From Syngnathus acus (lineage: Eukaryota > Chordata > Actinopteri > Syngnathiformes > Syngnathidae), in assembly GCF_901709675.1 (NCBI RefSeq), contig NC_051107.1, positions 5,830,001-5,894,000 of the forward strand: DNA of 64,000 nucleotides, written 5' to 3'. Within the stretch, counting starts at the first letter, position 1; every line of letters starts with the position of its first letter. The translations under genes and the position numbers were made by a program. The notes under the pieces were generated by a model. That model saw only the letters and a program-made list of their open reading frames with translations, ran no database searches and had not been told where the DNA came from. This document shows, piece after piece, positions 1 to 26,800 of this stretch.

Positions 1-374
1 CAATGTTTGGCACTTTAAATGATTGTTTTCCCCATTCTTTATATATTTTCTAAAATTCTTAGTTCTAACGTGGTGTGATGTTTTTTTCAGTTATATGATA
101 AGTCGTTTGTATTTTTTGCGGCGGTTGCAAACTTTTCTGTAACGTTTTTCCATTTGACTTAAGATTTATTTATGACTGTCCCCCAACTTGTATGTAAACT
201 TTATTTTTTATTTTTTCCTAATATGTTGATTTATGTCACTTTACAAATAATTTCTCCGATTTCTATGCGACTTCCCTTCAGTGTGAGTCGCGGAGGAGAT
301 ACCAAAGTGTTTTTGGTGGCTATCGCTAACATTTTCTTTGTCGGCGTCAGGTGCGGGGACGCGACGCGACTCAC
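1..374. other. left-edge non-coding flank / last intron of slc7a11-like gene
   Basis: AT-rich sequence lying beyond the last visible donor of the minus-strand transporter. No exon resembling the usual xCT C-terminal tail is readable here on the minus strand, so the final exon probably lies left of the window. Nothing else was recognised. Confidence 0.5.
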
Positions 375-2466
375 TGAGCAAGCGTCTCCATCTGGGCGGC
401 AGTCGGGACCGACGCACGGTGGCGTAGTACACTGGAACGCCGGTCAACGTCAACACGCAGCTGAGTCCCGTGTTCCAGGGGTCCGAGTACAGTGACAAGC
501 CCACGATGAAGAAGCACACCGAGGTGAAGGTGATGGCGATGACCAGGGGGACCTGCCCGACGCCATCGGTGAGTCAACCACCACCACGAGGGAATTGTCG
601 GCGTTTCTCACCTTGAAAGGCCGAGGGAGCTGCGGGAAGCGGTGGCGGTGCACCAACATCCCCAGCGTTGCCAAGGCGATGAAGAACCAGCGCGCAAAGG
701 AGGCCAAGCTGATGAGGTGTTGGATCTCCTCGGTGAGCAGCATCAGCACCACCAATGGGTACTGCACGGGCAGTTTGAAGCGCACGTCACTTTTCCTGAC
801 TTTCTCGTGAAATCGGCGCATCCTTTACCAGAAACAAGACTGCTGGAAGCGGCGTGCGCCGGTGGATGTGAATCATGGAGAAGATGTGGGGCCACTGACC
901 CTCTCTGGCCCCCACAAACAGCATCCTTGGCACAAAAGCGACCATCGGCATAGGTAAGGCGCATTTCTGAATTTCCTCATCATGCCACAGCAGCCAAGAA
1001 AAAAGGTCACCTGGGCGCGGTTAAGAAGCCCCCGTTGAGAGCGCCCAGACAGGACAGCGCCACCAGGAGGGGAATGACGGGCGACACAGCCTGGAGCGCG
1101 CGGTTGGCAAACGTCTGCCGCGGACAAACAGGCAAGTTCACGCAATCAATGTCACAACTTTGTCAAAGGCGTGACTGACAGACCACAGCCACGGCTTCAG
1201 ACGCCAGCAGCTCCCCAGGCGTCATCACGGTGTAGTAGGACACGTTGACGAGCACGTAGAGCACTGTCACCGTCACCATGGAGCAAATGACAGCCAGCGG
1301 GATCGTCCTGAGGACACACGGCGACACTCTGGCGCACCTCGCCCCAAAGCACATGAATATAAGCTGTCCTACCTGTTTGGGTTGATGATTTCCTCCGTCA
1401 CCATGTTGAGAGAAAACCTACGAGAAAGAGCTGAGCTCCGGGCGTCTGACATAATTGCTTTGTTTGATTCTCACGTCTGCACCACTCACCATCCTCCGTA
1501 TGCGTACAGGCCGTTGTAAAAGGCCAGCGGCAGCCTCTCCGGCGTCAACGCCTCCAGCTCGAAGCCTTTCTGGAAGTTCTCCGTCTTGCCTGAGAAGACC
1601 AATGCCGTGTTTCAAAGTCTGGCTTCCCCCACAGCCCGCAGCCCACCTTTGGTTAGTGCCACGACTCCGGCCACGATGATTAGGACCAGGGCGAAGGTCT
1701 TGATGAAGGTCAAGGTGACCTGGGTGCGAGCGGCGGCGGCGACGCTCCAGCAGTTGACGCCCACCACGAAGGCTGCGGTGAGTAGAAAAAGTGCATTGTG
1801 GGAGAAGGGGAAAGGGCTGCATGTACTTACTCACTCCCAGCAGGCTGACCAATCGGATGAGAGCCGTGGGGGCTTCGCAGGGAGCAAAGAACGGCTCCAC
1901 CACGTAGCGACCGAAAGCTAGCGACACGTAGGAGGCCACGGCCGGCCTGGCAACAAAACAAGTACGCGACATCATGGGGATTTCTTTTTTTAATTATGTA
2001 ATTCCCCATGTAGATAGTAAGGGATGAGTGAATAACTTCAAACTCCACCTGATGAAGATGAACTCTGCCCACAGGCGTAAAAAGGCTGGAAGTGGCCCCA
2101 GGGTCTCCAGGAGATAAGTGTAGTGGCCCCCCGATTTGCTGAAAGTGGTGCCCAGTTCAGCGTAGCACAACGCTCCTAATGGCACACATGGCCAAAATAA
2201 CCTTCAAACCTGCCACTGTGCCCGATCGCAATGAACATTCAAGAACGGCGGCATCTACCAAACAAGGAGAGCAGCCCACAGAGCGCCCACACCACCAGCG
2301 AGAGGCCCACGCTGCCGCTGTTCAGGAGAACCCCCTTGGGGGCGATGAAGATGCCGCTCCCCACCACCGTGCCGAGGATCAAAGAGGCGGCGGCCACCGG
2401 CCCGATCTGCCGCCGCAAGTGTACCGCCTCGTCCCGCCGAGCGCCGTCGTCCTCCTTCTGCATCAT
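375..2466 (-). CDS. slc7a11: cystine/glutamate exchanger, SLC7A11 (xCT)-like, 3'-truncated by window
   Basis: Light chain of a heteromeric plasma-membrane amino-acid exchanger; in the family it imports cystine for glutathione synthesis in exchange for glutamate. Eleven exons are joined in phase on the minus strand: 2259-2466, 2049-2175, 1831-1946, 1647-1772, 1490-1589, 1373-1417, 1184-1307, 1011-1114, 829-925, 612-761 and 375-552 (458 codons plus one base). The first transmembrane segment carries the APC-type glycine-rich GSGIF near residue 37, followed by [18 protein letters not shown]. The stretch [15 protein letters not shown] keeps the cysteine (about residue 135) that pairs with the 4F2hc heavy chain, and [12 protein letters not shown] keeps the second xCT cysteine region. 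[12 protein letters not shown] and [12 protein letters not shown] are xCT-like. The donor GTGAGT at 374 ends the visible part, so the cytoplasmic tail is off-window. Exon 3 has two candidate donors; only the one at 1830 (GTAAGT) keeps frame. Family assignment is firm; xCT rather than a fish-specific SLC7A11 paralogue is inference. Confidence 0.88.
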
Positions 2467-3207
2467 GCCGCCGACCTCAACCCAAGATGCTCTGTCGGGC
2501 CCCTTCGAAAAAGTTTAGCGATCCTCTCCGTGCCCCCCAACTTGTTCATTCACTGATTGGCTCTCGCTGAAGTGGCCCAAAGCCAAGCAGCGCTCCCCCC
2601 GGGCCTCAGAGACTAACCGGCCGTTTACATGCTGGAGGCCCCAGTTTTGCTTTTATGTGTGACACAGAAAAGGAGGAGTTAGGAGGGAGGGAGGGAAGGA
2701 AGGCTGCAGCTGCACAAAACCGGTGCAACAACATGTCTAACGAGACCCCGCTTGCACTCGTGCACCCTTGCATTCCATGATCATTTTGCCACTTAAATCT
2801 TTGCCAAAATGGGGGCATCCTTACCCTAAAAGTAGTAGTTTAAAAAATCAGGGAAGGTTTTCATCCATTGCAGAAGATTGATGGATGGATAAGTTGTTGT
2901 TTTGTTTTTTTGCCCTGCGGCACTTCCTTTTTCTTCCACAAGAGGACAGCGTCAACACATTGGTTCCTAAATGAGTTTTTCTTTTTTTTTCTTTTTATTC
3001 TGGCAGCAATGTTTTTTTTCCCCCTCTAACTCCCCCAAATGTCTTGTTGTTTTTCCTTCAATTTGCAGAAGTTAAAGTGGCATGATGCTCCAGGAGTGCT
3101 CCCATCAACCCCACTGTAAGTCAAGCCAATACATTTTTCCTCATATTATTGTCCGAGGCACACCTGTCTCTGGTCACAATGACATTTTCAAAGCTGTACA
3201 CCTGCAA

Positions 3208-3227
3208 CCCAATACTTTTGTCCATAT
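3208..3227. repeat. fish DNA-transposon end fragment
   Basis: The 20 bases begin CCCAATACTTTTGTCC, a word I recognise as common at the ends of fish Tc1/hAT-type elements and their MITEs. The same word recurs at 5615. No transposase is visible, so this is only a degraded end. Confidence 0.4.
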
Positions 3228-3779
3228 CTTGATTCAACTGTGTTGCAATCTTTGTCCATTCTGGTTTGCCGCCATTTTGGCCCTAGAAGAACAAGTGGCA
3301 GTGCTGCTCTTGCTGCAGCTGCTGCAGCTGCTACAGCTGCGGTTTTGGGGATGGGGAGGGAGGGAAGGTGTGTCCTCCGTTCTAGACTTCATGGCGTCAC
3401 TGTGACCAAACACCTCGGGCCGCTTCTTGTTGCTAGGATACGCCTCCTCCCGACCGAGCTCTCCATGCCGCCATTGTGGAGTAGCACCAAGATGGCCTTG
3501 GAAGATTTAAAGAGACATCATGGACAAAAGACAATTTGTGTCTTACATTTCTTAGCAGTTTAATTCCTAGAAAGTCAGAAAAATATTGGTGGTGATAGTA
3601 TAGGTTTTTTTTTTTTTCTTCAAAAAATTTGGATTTTATTTTCTATATGGGCCAGTTTGAGAACATCCTTGTGAAGAAACTCCAAAGCTCGGGTCACCTT
3701 CTCCAACTGTCCAAAAACGCGGCCACACTCGCATGATATGACTTTTCCCAACTCCCATCAGAGGGGCTTGGAACGTCCC

Positions 3780-3788
3780 GCTGAGTCA
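3780..3788 (-). promoter_or_regulatory. antioxidant response element / NF-E2-type site
   Basis: On the minus strand the nine bases read TGACTCAGC, an exact match to the TGACnnnGC antioxidant response core and to the NRF2-small Maf half site. It lies about 1.3 kb upstream of the start codon of the slc7a11-like gene, a family known to be induced by NRF2. A chance AP-1-like match cannot be excluded. Confidence 0.45.
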
Positions 3789-4969
3789 TCTTCTTTCCAA
3801 CCCAATCAAGAATTCATGATTTTCATGACTCACATATTGCAACATCACAGACGCGTCCTTTGGACGCAACCGGAAAGGAAGAACGTGGCAATTCTGCTGC
3901 CGTTTGCCGGCCGGCGTTTCCTTTCCTGTACGCCAATCTGAATTATTGATGATGCTGACAACACCAGAAGAGGAGGCTTGAGCTTGCCACACGCTTTATA
4001 GATATTTTGCAATTTCAATTTTTTAAAATACATTTTCCCGCAAGTTGCGAGCGTTTTGTTAGCTTGTTGTCGCGTTGCGAAGCAGATGTTAGGTACATGG
4101 CTTCCACCCCCACGAGGGCCACCAAATTGGTGTGTGTTGATCTGCATGTACCTGTGCAGCTGCAGGACGTGCGAGGCATGGAGAAGAAAAAAAAAATCTT
4201 CATTAGCGCCGTCTGTGGGCTTTTGGCCCCAGCTGCCCGGTTGCCTGGCAACTGGAACCCTGCTCGGGCTAATCGAGCCCGCATGCAACAGGAGTCCAAC
4301 CCTATAGAACATCTGGAAACACGTCCACGCTGAGCCCAGGCTTGAAATAGGAAATGATTGTGGCTGCTGAATGTGACAACAGTGGTTGTGTTTTGGTGTT
4401 TGACAAAACAATGGCAGAAAATGGTGTTTCAGCACCACGGACAGCGACGTCGCATGTGTACAATCCAAATCCATGGCAATTGTGAAATGTATTGATTTGG
4501 ATGCGTTTTCTCTTTCAGGTGGGAGGAAACATGTTGGACAACACGTGTGCGTTACCACGGCAACCGGAAGTATATATATTATATTTCTTCCGCGTTCTTT
4601 CCACTCGTTTGTTCATCAAGATGTATTTACTCCATTTTTTTGTGTGTTCCTAATCAAGTGTCACCTGCCTCCTGATTGGTTGTCTCTCCTATTGAGGATG
4701 AAAAGCACAGCTGCAACTTTAAGACTCCTCTCCCTCCCCCCTACCTCCCTCAATGGTCTCTCCCAGCTCTCCTCCTCCTCCTTGTCCTCGAGCTCTTCTT
4801 CTCCGTGAAGCCACCGGAAACATGTCGTCGTGGGCATGTCGTCCGTGACCATGATGAGGATGGCGGCGGTGGCCGCGGAAGCGCGCCGGCCGCGCCTTCC
4901 TCCTGCTGCGCGGACGCACCACTGAGGCCATCCTGGTTTTTTTTTTTTGTTTTGTTTTTTTCATCTGGG

Positions 4970-5036
4970 AAAGGAGGTGCATGCGCAGGCTGCAGACAAG
5001 CGGAGCGTCGGCATCGTGAACGCGCACGGAGAGAAG
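4970..5036 (+). other. ppfia2: candidate 5' untranslated exon of ppfia2
   Basis: A GC-rich segment ends in GAGAAG followed by the strong donor GTAAGC at 5037. The next acceptor downstream that makes sense is at 7055, seven bases before the liprin start codon, so this is a plausible non-coding first exon. The true transcription start is unknown and may lie nearer 4750-4800. A short upstream ORF begins at 4821 and stops after eight codons. Confidence 0.35.
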
Positions 5037-5098
5037 GTAAGCGCGCTCCTGACCTACATCGCCAAGGTGATTGTGTGCGTGCTTGACATTGCCAGGAA

Positions 5099-5181
5099 GG
5101 GGGGGGGGGGATTGGGGGGGTTCTTGGTGGCATGATGTAATGCACTTGAGACAATAGCCAAGCATGACCCCCCCCCCCCCC
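5099..5181. repeat. paired G-run and C-run
   Basis: Twelve Gs at 5099-5110 and seven Gs at 5114-5120 are followed about 50 bp later by fourteen Cs at 5168-5181. The arrangement could fold into a hairpin or G-quadruplex just downstream of the candidate first donor of ppfia2. It may equally be neutral homopolymer growth. Confidence 0.5.
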
Positions 5182-5544
5182 ACCAATACACACACAGGCG
5201 CTGCTCTTTAGCGTCAGGCTTTTTGAATGAATGAACACACGCATGCATTAAGCGCACGCTCACGTGCACTCGAGGGGGAACGGCCGCCGGCATACAGGAG
5301 ACGTCATCTTTACGTCCAACACACACACACACGCTCAACTGTCGAGCCGATTGAATGAATGAGCACGCAAACGTGCTCATCACACACACACAGACCGATG
5401 GAATGTCTGCAAGAATATCGTTTTTACAATGTCGATACATCCTCGACACACACGCTTTCTATAAAATATAACAATATATAATATCGGGACACTAGACACA
5501 TCGAACAAATACTGTGTGTATGTGTGTGTGTTAAAATACATGCC

Positions 5545-5625
5545 AAAGTATTGGGTCACAAACAGAAAGTGATCAATGACAAAAATGGCCAAAATGATCA
5601 TTTCAGAGGGGTGTCCCAATACTTT
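5545..5625. mobile_element. MITE-like remnant with inverted repeats
   Basis: The 11-base arm AAAGTATTGGG at 5545-5555 is repeated in inverse orientation as CCCAATACTTT at 5615-5625, with about 60 bp between. The right arm continues TTGTC, the same word seen at 3208. No coding capacity. Most likely a short non-autonomous DNA transposon remnant. Confidence 0.5.
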
Positions 5626-7061
5626 TGTCTCAAACCTCCACTTCACTCATGGATGAATGCTGACTGTTGCTGCAAAGGATCGTGGGCACACATCCACACT
5701 GTCCGACTGTTGATTGGCTGGAGTCGGAGCCAGAAATGCTAACCCGGAGTTAGCTTTCATCGCAAATCAACACGAGAAGGTTTGATATTATCTGGAGCGA
5801 TTGGACAGGCTGCATCAGTGCCAGCGCCGCTCCATTCATAAGCGCGTTGCAAAACAGTCACTGTGGCTAATGTAGTGGTGTTGCCAGAGGACGCCGCAAA
5901 ACATTTCATCTCTAATGAGCTTCCCGTGATCACACTTGCCGCCGTAGCGCTTCCGTTTCATCTTCCGCCATCCATTCGGGCCCGTCAAAAATCGAGCGAT
6001 TGATTTCCTGACAGAGCCGATCTTTGACTCCCTTTAATCAGCGTTGGCATTTTGCTCGTTTTGTTTGAGAACTTGTCAAGCTTCCTCACGCAGACCGTCC
6101 AAGCAGCCGACGATGGCAAAAAAATCGGCCGATGAATGAAAAAAATGTCCTTTCCTCCCGCTTATCTCTAAAGAACCTTTTGATGAGGCCGGCGCCGCTT
6201 TTTCTTTCTCCAAATTTCTTTAGTTTGCACGCTCCCACTTATCTCCACGCACAAATGTTAGCGTTGTTAACGAGATTAGCTGGAGGTGATTGATGGAATT
6301 AGCTGGCGCTTGCCAGTTTGTTCGCATTGCGGACGCTAACGGGGTTCTATTCACGTGTGATCAAAGTCATTCATTTTTAGCGCGTTAGCTGGCCGCTCAA
6401 TGGCCGCTCCGCTACCTATCGATTCTTCGTAGATGGCGCCAATGATTTAGCGGACCGTAGCAGAAAAACGTCAATTAACGGCGCTTGTCCAAGGAAACAT
6501 AAAACACGGGCCTCCATCTTGATGTACGAGCCGATCGCGAGCCGCCGATCCGTTTGGAATGCATCAGCGAGTTGGCGCGCTCTCCTGCTTAAACGTTAGC
6601 GGATGGCGGTTGAATAGCGAGCGACGGGGACTCTGGCCGGAGCGTCTGGCAGTCTTGCCAGAACCCGCTGGGACGCCGGCCCGACGTTAAAAGCCCGGCC
6701 AGGACCGGGGTTGGCGCGAGGGCTGCATCTCAAGCGGCTTCCTGGTCTCTGCTGGCCAGTCTTTAGTCTCGCCGTGACCAAAGTTTCGCCACGAGCGGCG
6801 AATGTAGGCCAAATGCGCTTCTCACGCGACCGCTCGGGTTTGAAACGCAAACCGTGGCGAGCCCCGTCGGACGCGCTGTCAGGATTATTCGAAATAAACG
6901 TGACAGTCGAGCTAGCGTTAGCCCGAAAGGCTGCGGCCTAATTTGTTTGATTTCGGGACAAGAGATCAGTGTCCAACAATTCTCTCGGGATGAAAGTTTC
7001 GACAGATGGCGTCGGGCCGCCGTTGGTGTGACGCCATTGACCGTTGTCTTTCAGCGTCAAG

Positions 7062-22334
<15,273 letters not shown>

Positions 22335-23571
22335 GGAGACGGACCTTAACGTGCCGCTGTATGTAACACACAGAACGACACCGACCGACCGACCGCCGCT
22401 TCCTTTTTTTTTTTCTTCCCCTGGAGGCTTGGCGCATCTTTGCTCGGCTCCCCCCGAGCCACGTCGCCATTTTGGGATGCACAAAAATACTCCAAAGCAT
22501 ATATTTTATATATATATATGGGACATATCCTTCCATGCCGCTTGCTTGACATTTTTCTACCAGTCTGGCAGCGGCAACAATTTTTTTTTTTTTTTTTATG
22601 ATGGGCTGTGCTGAGTGTGGATTTCGTCCTCAGCATTCACACGCTTCAGCAAGCATTTTCATTTGCGTAAAGGCCTCGACATATCAGACCACAATGGATG
22701 TTTCTTGTTATTACTTGTTGCCTTCTCTGACTTTGTCCAATGGCATGTCGAGGCGGTGAACAGCCGCCGTGGGCCTCGACAGCCCCACGTCGTCCCCTCA
22801 CAACCTGCTTTTTTCTTTTTCGTAGGTCCAGTTCTGAGCGGAGCCGCCGGACGGGCCCACACACGGGGTGTGGGGTCTTCCCGTGTGGGGAGGGGCCAAG
22901 GTCGGGGGGCTACGCCATCGGGATAACCGCGCACTGCCAAGAAGCCCCTCGTCTCTCCGCCTCATGCCTCCAACAAATCTCTTATTTCTCAAATGTGGAC
23001 GCCAGCCAGCCGCCGCCTTCGGTGCTAAACTCTCTCGCAGCGGGCTGGTCGACATTTCCCTAAAGCGTACTGTGTATTTCAAGTTGGTTATGTAAATTCA
23101 TATAAATAGGACATTTTTTTAATATATATATATATATATATGTGTAAAAAAAAAGAAAAAGATTATTGAGCAAATAAGAAGTTAGTGGACCATAGATGAA
23201 TAATATATGCTGCTCTCGGACCCTGGCAAACATTCTATTTTATTTTTTTTTTAAATTTGGGGTAGGCAAACTCCTCGGAGGATGCCATCACCGCCCTCTA
23301 GCGGCCGGAGGACTAACAAAGCACACGAGCAACCCGAAGTAACTCAGCGGGGAAGGCAGCCTCAGCTCATTGTGTGCACGTGTGTGTGTGTGTGTTTTAA
23401 AAAAAAAAAAAAAAAAAACGGCCAGAAACGCTTGGTGTCACTCGACGTTTTCCGTCTCTGAACTTCTGATGGACTCAAATGTTTGTTTTGGAAGTCTTAC
23501 AATTTGCACGAACGCAGACGTCATCACGGTTCCATTTTGTGTGAATACGTTTTGATTTATTTTTGACTTCT

Positions 23572-23594
23572 TGTACGTACGTACGTACGTACGT
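23572..23594. repeat. (GTAC)n palindromic microsatellite
   Basis: GTACGTACGTACGTACGTAC-type array; each unit is self-complementary, so the array can form cruciforms. Located in the ppfia2 3' tail. Confidence 0.9.
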
Positions 23595-23636
23595 CGGTGG
23601 TGGAAAACCTTCAAGTGGTGAGCAAAAAAAAAAGAC

Positions 23637-23642
23637 ATTAAA
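23637..23642 (+). terminator. possible poly(A) signal ATTAAA of ppfia2
   Basis: Second-commonest vertebrate polyadenylation hexamer, 1.3 kb after the ppfia2 stop. No AATAAA was noticed nearer. Assignment is tentative. Confidence 0.3.
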
Positions 23643-23874
23643 AGCAAAAACGACCGAGTGGATGGTTTCATTCTTGAAGAAACGCATTCAGAAGTGCAAG
23701 GTGGTTGAATTGACGGAGGAACTAGGAAATAGCGCTCTTAAACGTCACATGACGTCACGATCGGCATACACGTCACTTTTTTTTTCGGAGCCCCAACGCA
23801 CCACAATAGCCGGTAAGACAAAAAAAAATTGAAAAATGTAAACCATCGTAGTGACTTCTTGGCCCGCGGCGAGT

Positions 23875-26800
23875 TCAGGCTGCGTGGGCCTTCAGAGTTT
23901 TCTCGATCTCCTTGAACACTTCAGGGTCCTCGATGGTGGGCGTGATCTGCGCAGAGGAATTTAAAGGTTGTCATGGTAACCTCCAATAGTCCAGAAGAAG
24001 TTGATGTTGGACGAACTTTGTACGGCTTCCCGTTGACCAGATTTTCCAACGAGGAGCGCGGGATCTTTCCGGAACGCGTCTTGGGAAGCCCGCGGACAAA
24101 AACGACCTTCCGGAAGGCGGCCACGGGTCCCACCGTATCTCGTACCAGCTTCACCGTCTCGCTCGCTATCTCCTCGTGGCACTGCTTCACTCCTGGGGGC
24201 ACAAACAAGATTTATTCCGTCTGTTTTGGTGACTTACTTTAATTTTTGTGTGCTCCCACCTCACCATTTTTGAGCACGCACAAGGCGAGGGGTATGTGGC
24301 CCTTCAGAGGGTCTTCCAAGCCCACAACGGCGCAGTCAGCCACTGCTGGGTGCTGCAGAACCGACTGCAAAAAAAAATAAAAATCAGCAATGTCCAAGAT
24401 GATGGACAAATCCAGATCCCAGCATTTCTGTACCTCCTCCAAAGCACCTGCTGACAGCCTGTGTCCAGCCACGTTGATGACATCATCAGAGCGCGACATG
24501 ATGTACAGGAAGCCCTCCTTGTCCACGAAGCCGGCGTCCATGGTGTCGTAGTAGCCCTGGGAAGATAAAAAAAGCTGCAGTTGGATGGACGTTTCATTTT
24601 CAAGTTGCTGCTAATGGTTTTGCAGGTTTTGTCCGCCAGAGGGCGCCCTGGCAGCGATTCATACTGGGAATTTAGTGAAGTAGGTCTGCTTGAAAAGCTC
24701 CGAGTTCTGCCACAGGGACGACGCTGCGCCGGGCGGCAGAGGTAATCTACACACAGTCCACAAGTAATCTATTACTCACTGCATGATGGTCCAATTGTTA
24801 CTTGCGAGTTGACACAAATGCTGTCATTCATTCAATCGTGTCTTTCTGTGCTTCATGATGATGAAGAAGAAGAAGCCGAAGACGCTTACTTCACCACGAT
24901 GTTTCCCAAAGTTCCGGGCTTCACCTGTCGCATGTGGTCGTCAATCACAGTCACTGCAAAAGTCAAGGCAATGTTTATAATCAATCCATTGATTTCTTTT
25001 CAGGGCGGCGTTTGAGCGGTACCGTCGTAGCCTGGCACGGGTTTGCCCGCCTGGCCCGCAGGGGGCGTCAGTGAGTTGCCCAGGCCGATGCACGTGGATG
25101 TGATGGAAGAGCCCGTCTCTGAAAGGAGAACAGAAACCATCTTGGTCTTTATGTCCTGCTCTCATTTTGTCCTCTTTGCGTCCGGTTCTATTTCCGTCGC
25201 GATTGACATTTAGCAGCGTGGGCGGGTGTGGAGCCGGGCGTTTTTAATTAAGGGCCCGACACAATGAAGATGGTTATCCGCACGCCTTTTGCATATCAAA
25301 GCTCTGCGAACAGCTGGAAAACGCACGTGTGTTGCCCGGCAACACCGATGACATCAGCGGCCACCTCCGAAAATAGCACGAGGATTAATATCAGCCTTTA
25401 ACACGGATGAGCAGCAAGTGAAAGAACCACTTGTGGCAAAATGATGGCCTCCAGATAACAATGCTCCATTTTATGACTACTGGGGTGGGGAGGGTCGTAA
25501 TATTAGGGACGCCGTCAAAACCGGAGCTAATTCATTTCAAAATCATGACTCAAATAAGTCAAGCGCAATGTGTCAAAAAGTGCTTCACTGTCCTTGTGCG
25601 TTTTTGTACCCGTTTGCCACCAGTGATCCAGCACGGGAGCCCCGAAACTCTTCTTGGCCCACTCCAGCGTCTCCACGTCGCAGCGCTCCCCCGCCAAGAA
25701 GACGGCGCGCAGCCTGGAAGGACAGACACGGTGTCAAGCACGGCGTCAAGCGCCCAGGAGATCCCGCCCAATACCTGGGCAGTGGGTACGCTGCGGCGCT
25801 TTGAGCCTGGGGGTCCCGCTGGCGGATGGCACGGATGGCGGTGGGCGCGGTGAACATGGCGGCGGCGCCGTGCTCGGACAAGACGCGGAAGAAGGCGCCG
25901 GCGTCTGGGGTTCCCACGGGCTTGCCCTCGTAGAGGATGCTGCTGTTTCCGTGCAGGAGGGGGGCGTAGCAGATGTACGAGTGGCCCACCACCCAACCCA
26001 GGTCCGACGCCGCCCACCAAACCTGCCGCCGCCGCAGGTTAGCCTCCACGCTAACACAAGCTAACACGTTTACTTACTTCTCCGGGTCGAAGTCCGTAAA
26101 TTTTGGACATGGTCCACTTGAGCATCACGGCGCAGCCGCCCGTGTCCCTCACAACACCCTGGCAGGAGAAAAAGGGATATGAAATTTGGCTTGCATCTTT
26201 TAAAGGATATTTTGAAAAGATCACATAGAAGAGCATGGTTGGTTGACCTTGGGCGTTCCGGTGGTGCCGGAGGTGTAGAGGATGTAGAGCGGGTGGTCCG
26301 AGGGGACGGGGACACAGTCGTGGGGCCTGGCGGCCTCCATCTCTTCGTCCCAGTCCAGGGCCAAGCCCCCCCTCATGGACACGTTCTCCTATCGGGACAT
26401 CAAAATCACACTTTGATCCCAAATCCAAGAACCCACCCGTTTCAAATGAAAGCGTTAGGACTCGGTACACACCGTGTTGTCCCTGCAGTAGATGAGAACT
26501 TTGGAGGGCTTGTGAGCGCTGAGTTCCAAGGCCTTTTCCACCAGGGGCACGTAGGCCACCCGCCGGCCCGGCTCGATCCCGAACGAGGCGGTCACGATCA
26601 TTTTGGGCTGCGGGGTTTGCATTTTCAACATGACGCAAAAAGTCAACAGTTTGCAAATGAAGTTTGTTTGTTTTCTTGTTGACTGAGGAAGTTAGCATGC
26701 AAAAGCCGTTGGACCCACCCCCCTAAGTTTGTTTGTTTTCCTGACATATTGTTGACTGAGGAAGTCAGCATGCAAAAGCCGTTGGACACCCCCCCCCCCT

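Larger units (their letters stand above)
2467..4780. other. intergenic region between slc7a11-like and ppfia2 (divergent promoters)
   Basis: No convincing coding exon. It must contain the promoter of the leftward transporter gene and, at its right end, the CT-rich promoter region of ppfia2. It holds a transposon-like word at 3208, one antioxidant-response-type site at 3780 and a short TATATATATTATA tract near 4571. Open reading frames here are unspliced and lack family resemblance. Confidence 0.5.
5037..7054 (+). other. ppfia2 intron 1 (candidate)
   Basis: No coding exon recognised. Contains opposed G-run and C-run tracts (5099-5181), CA-rich stretches near 5300-5400 and 5515-5530, a small inverted-repeat transposon remnant (5545-5625) and several GTTAGC/GCTAAC words between 6240 and 6925. 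Confidence 0.4.
22335..23874. other. 3' UTR of ppfia2 and convergent intergenic tail
   Basis: Non-coding DNA between the stop codons of two converging genes. It has poly(T), poly(A) and (TA)n tracts near 22400, 22579, 23122 and 23398, a GTAC array at 23572, an ATTAAA at 23637 and a CRE-type cluster at 23743-23775. No coding exon recognised. Confidence 0.6.

Noticed and set aside
4719-5244. Overlapping minus-strand frames of about 160 residues
   Set aside because: Driven by C/G runs and simple repeats at the ppfia2 5' end; no motifs or splice support.
25050-25070. CTCF-like word GCAGGGGGCGTCA
   Set aside because: Lies inside acss3 coding exon 9 and is explained by conserved codons.
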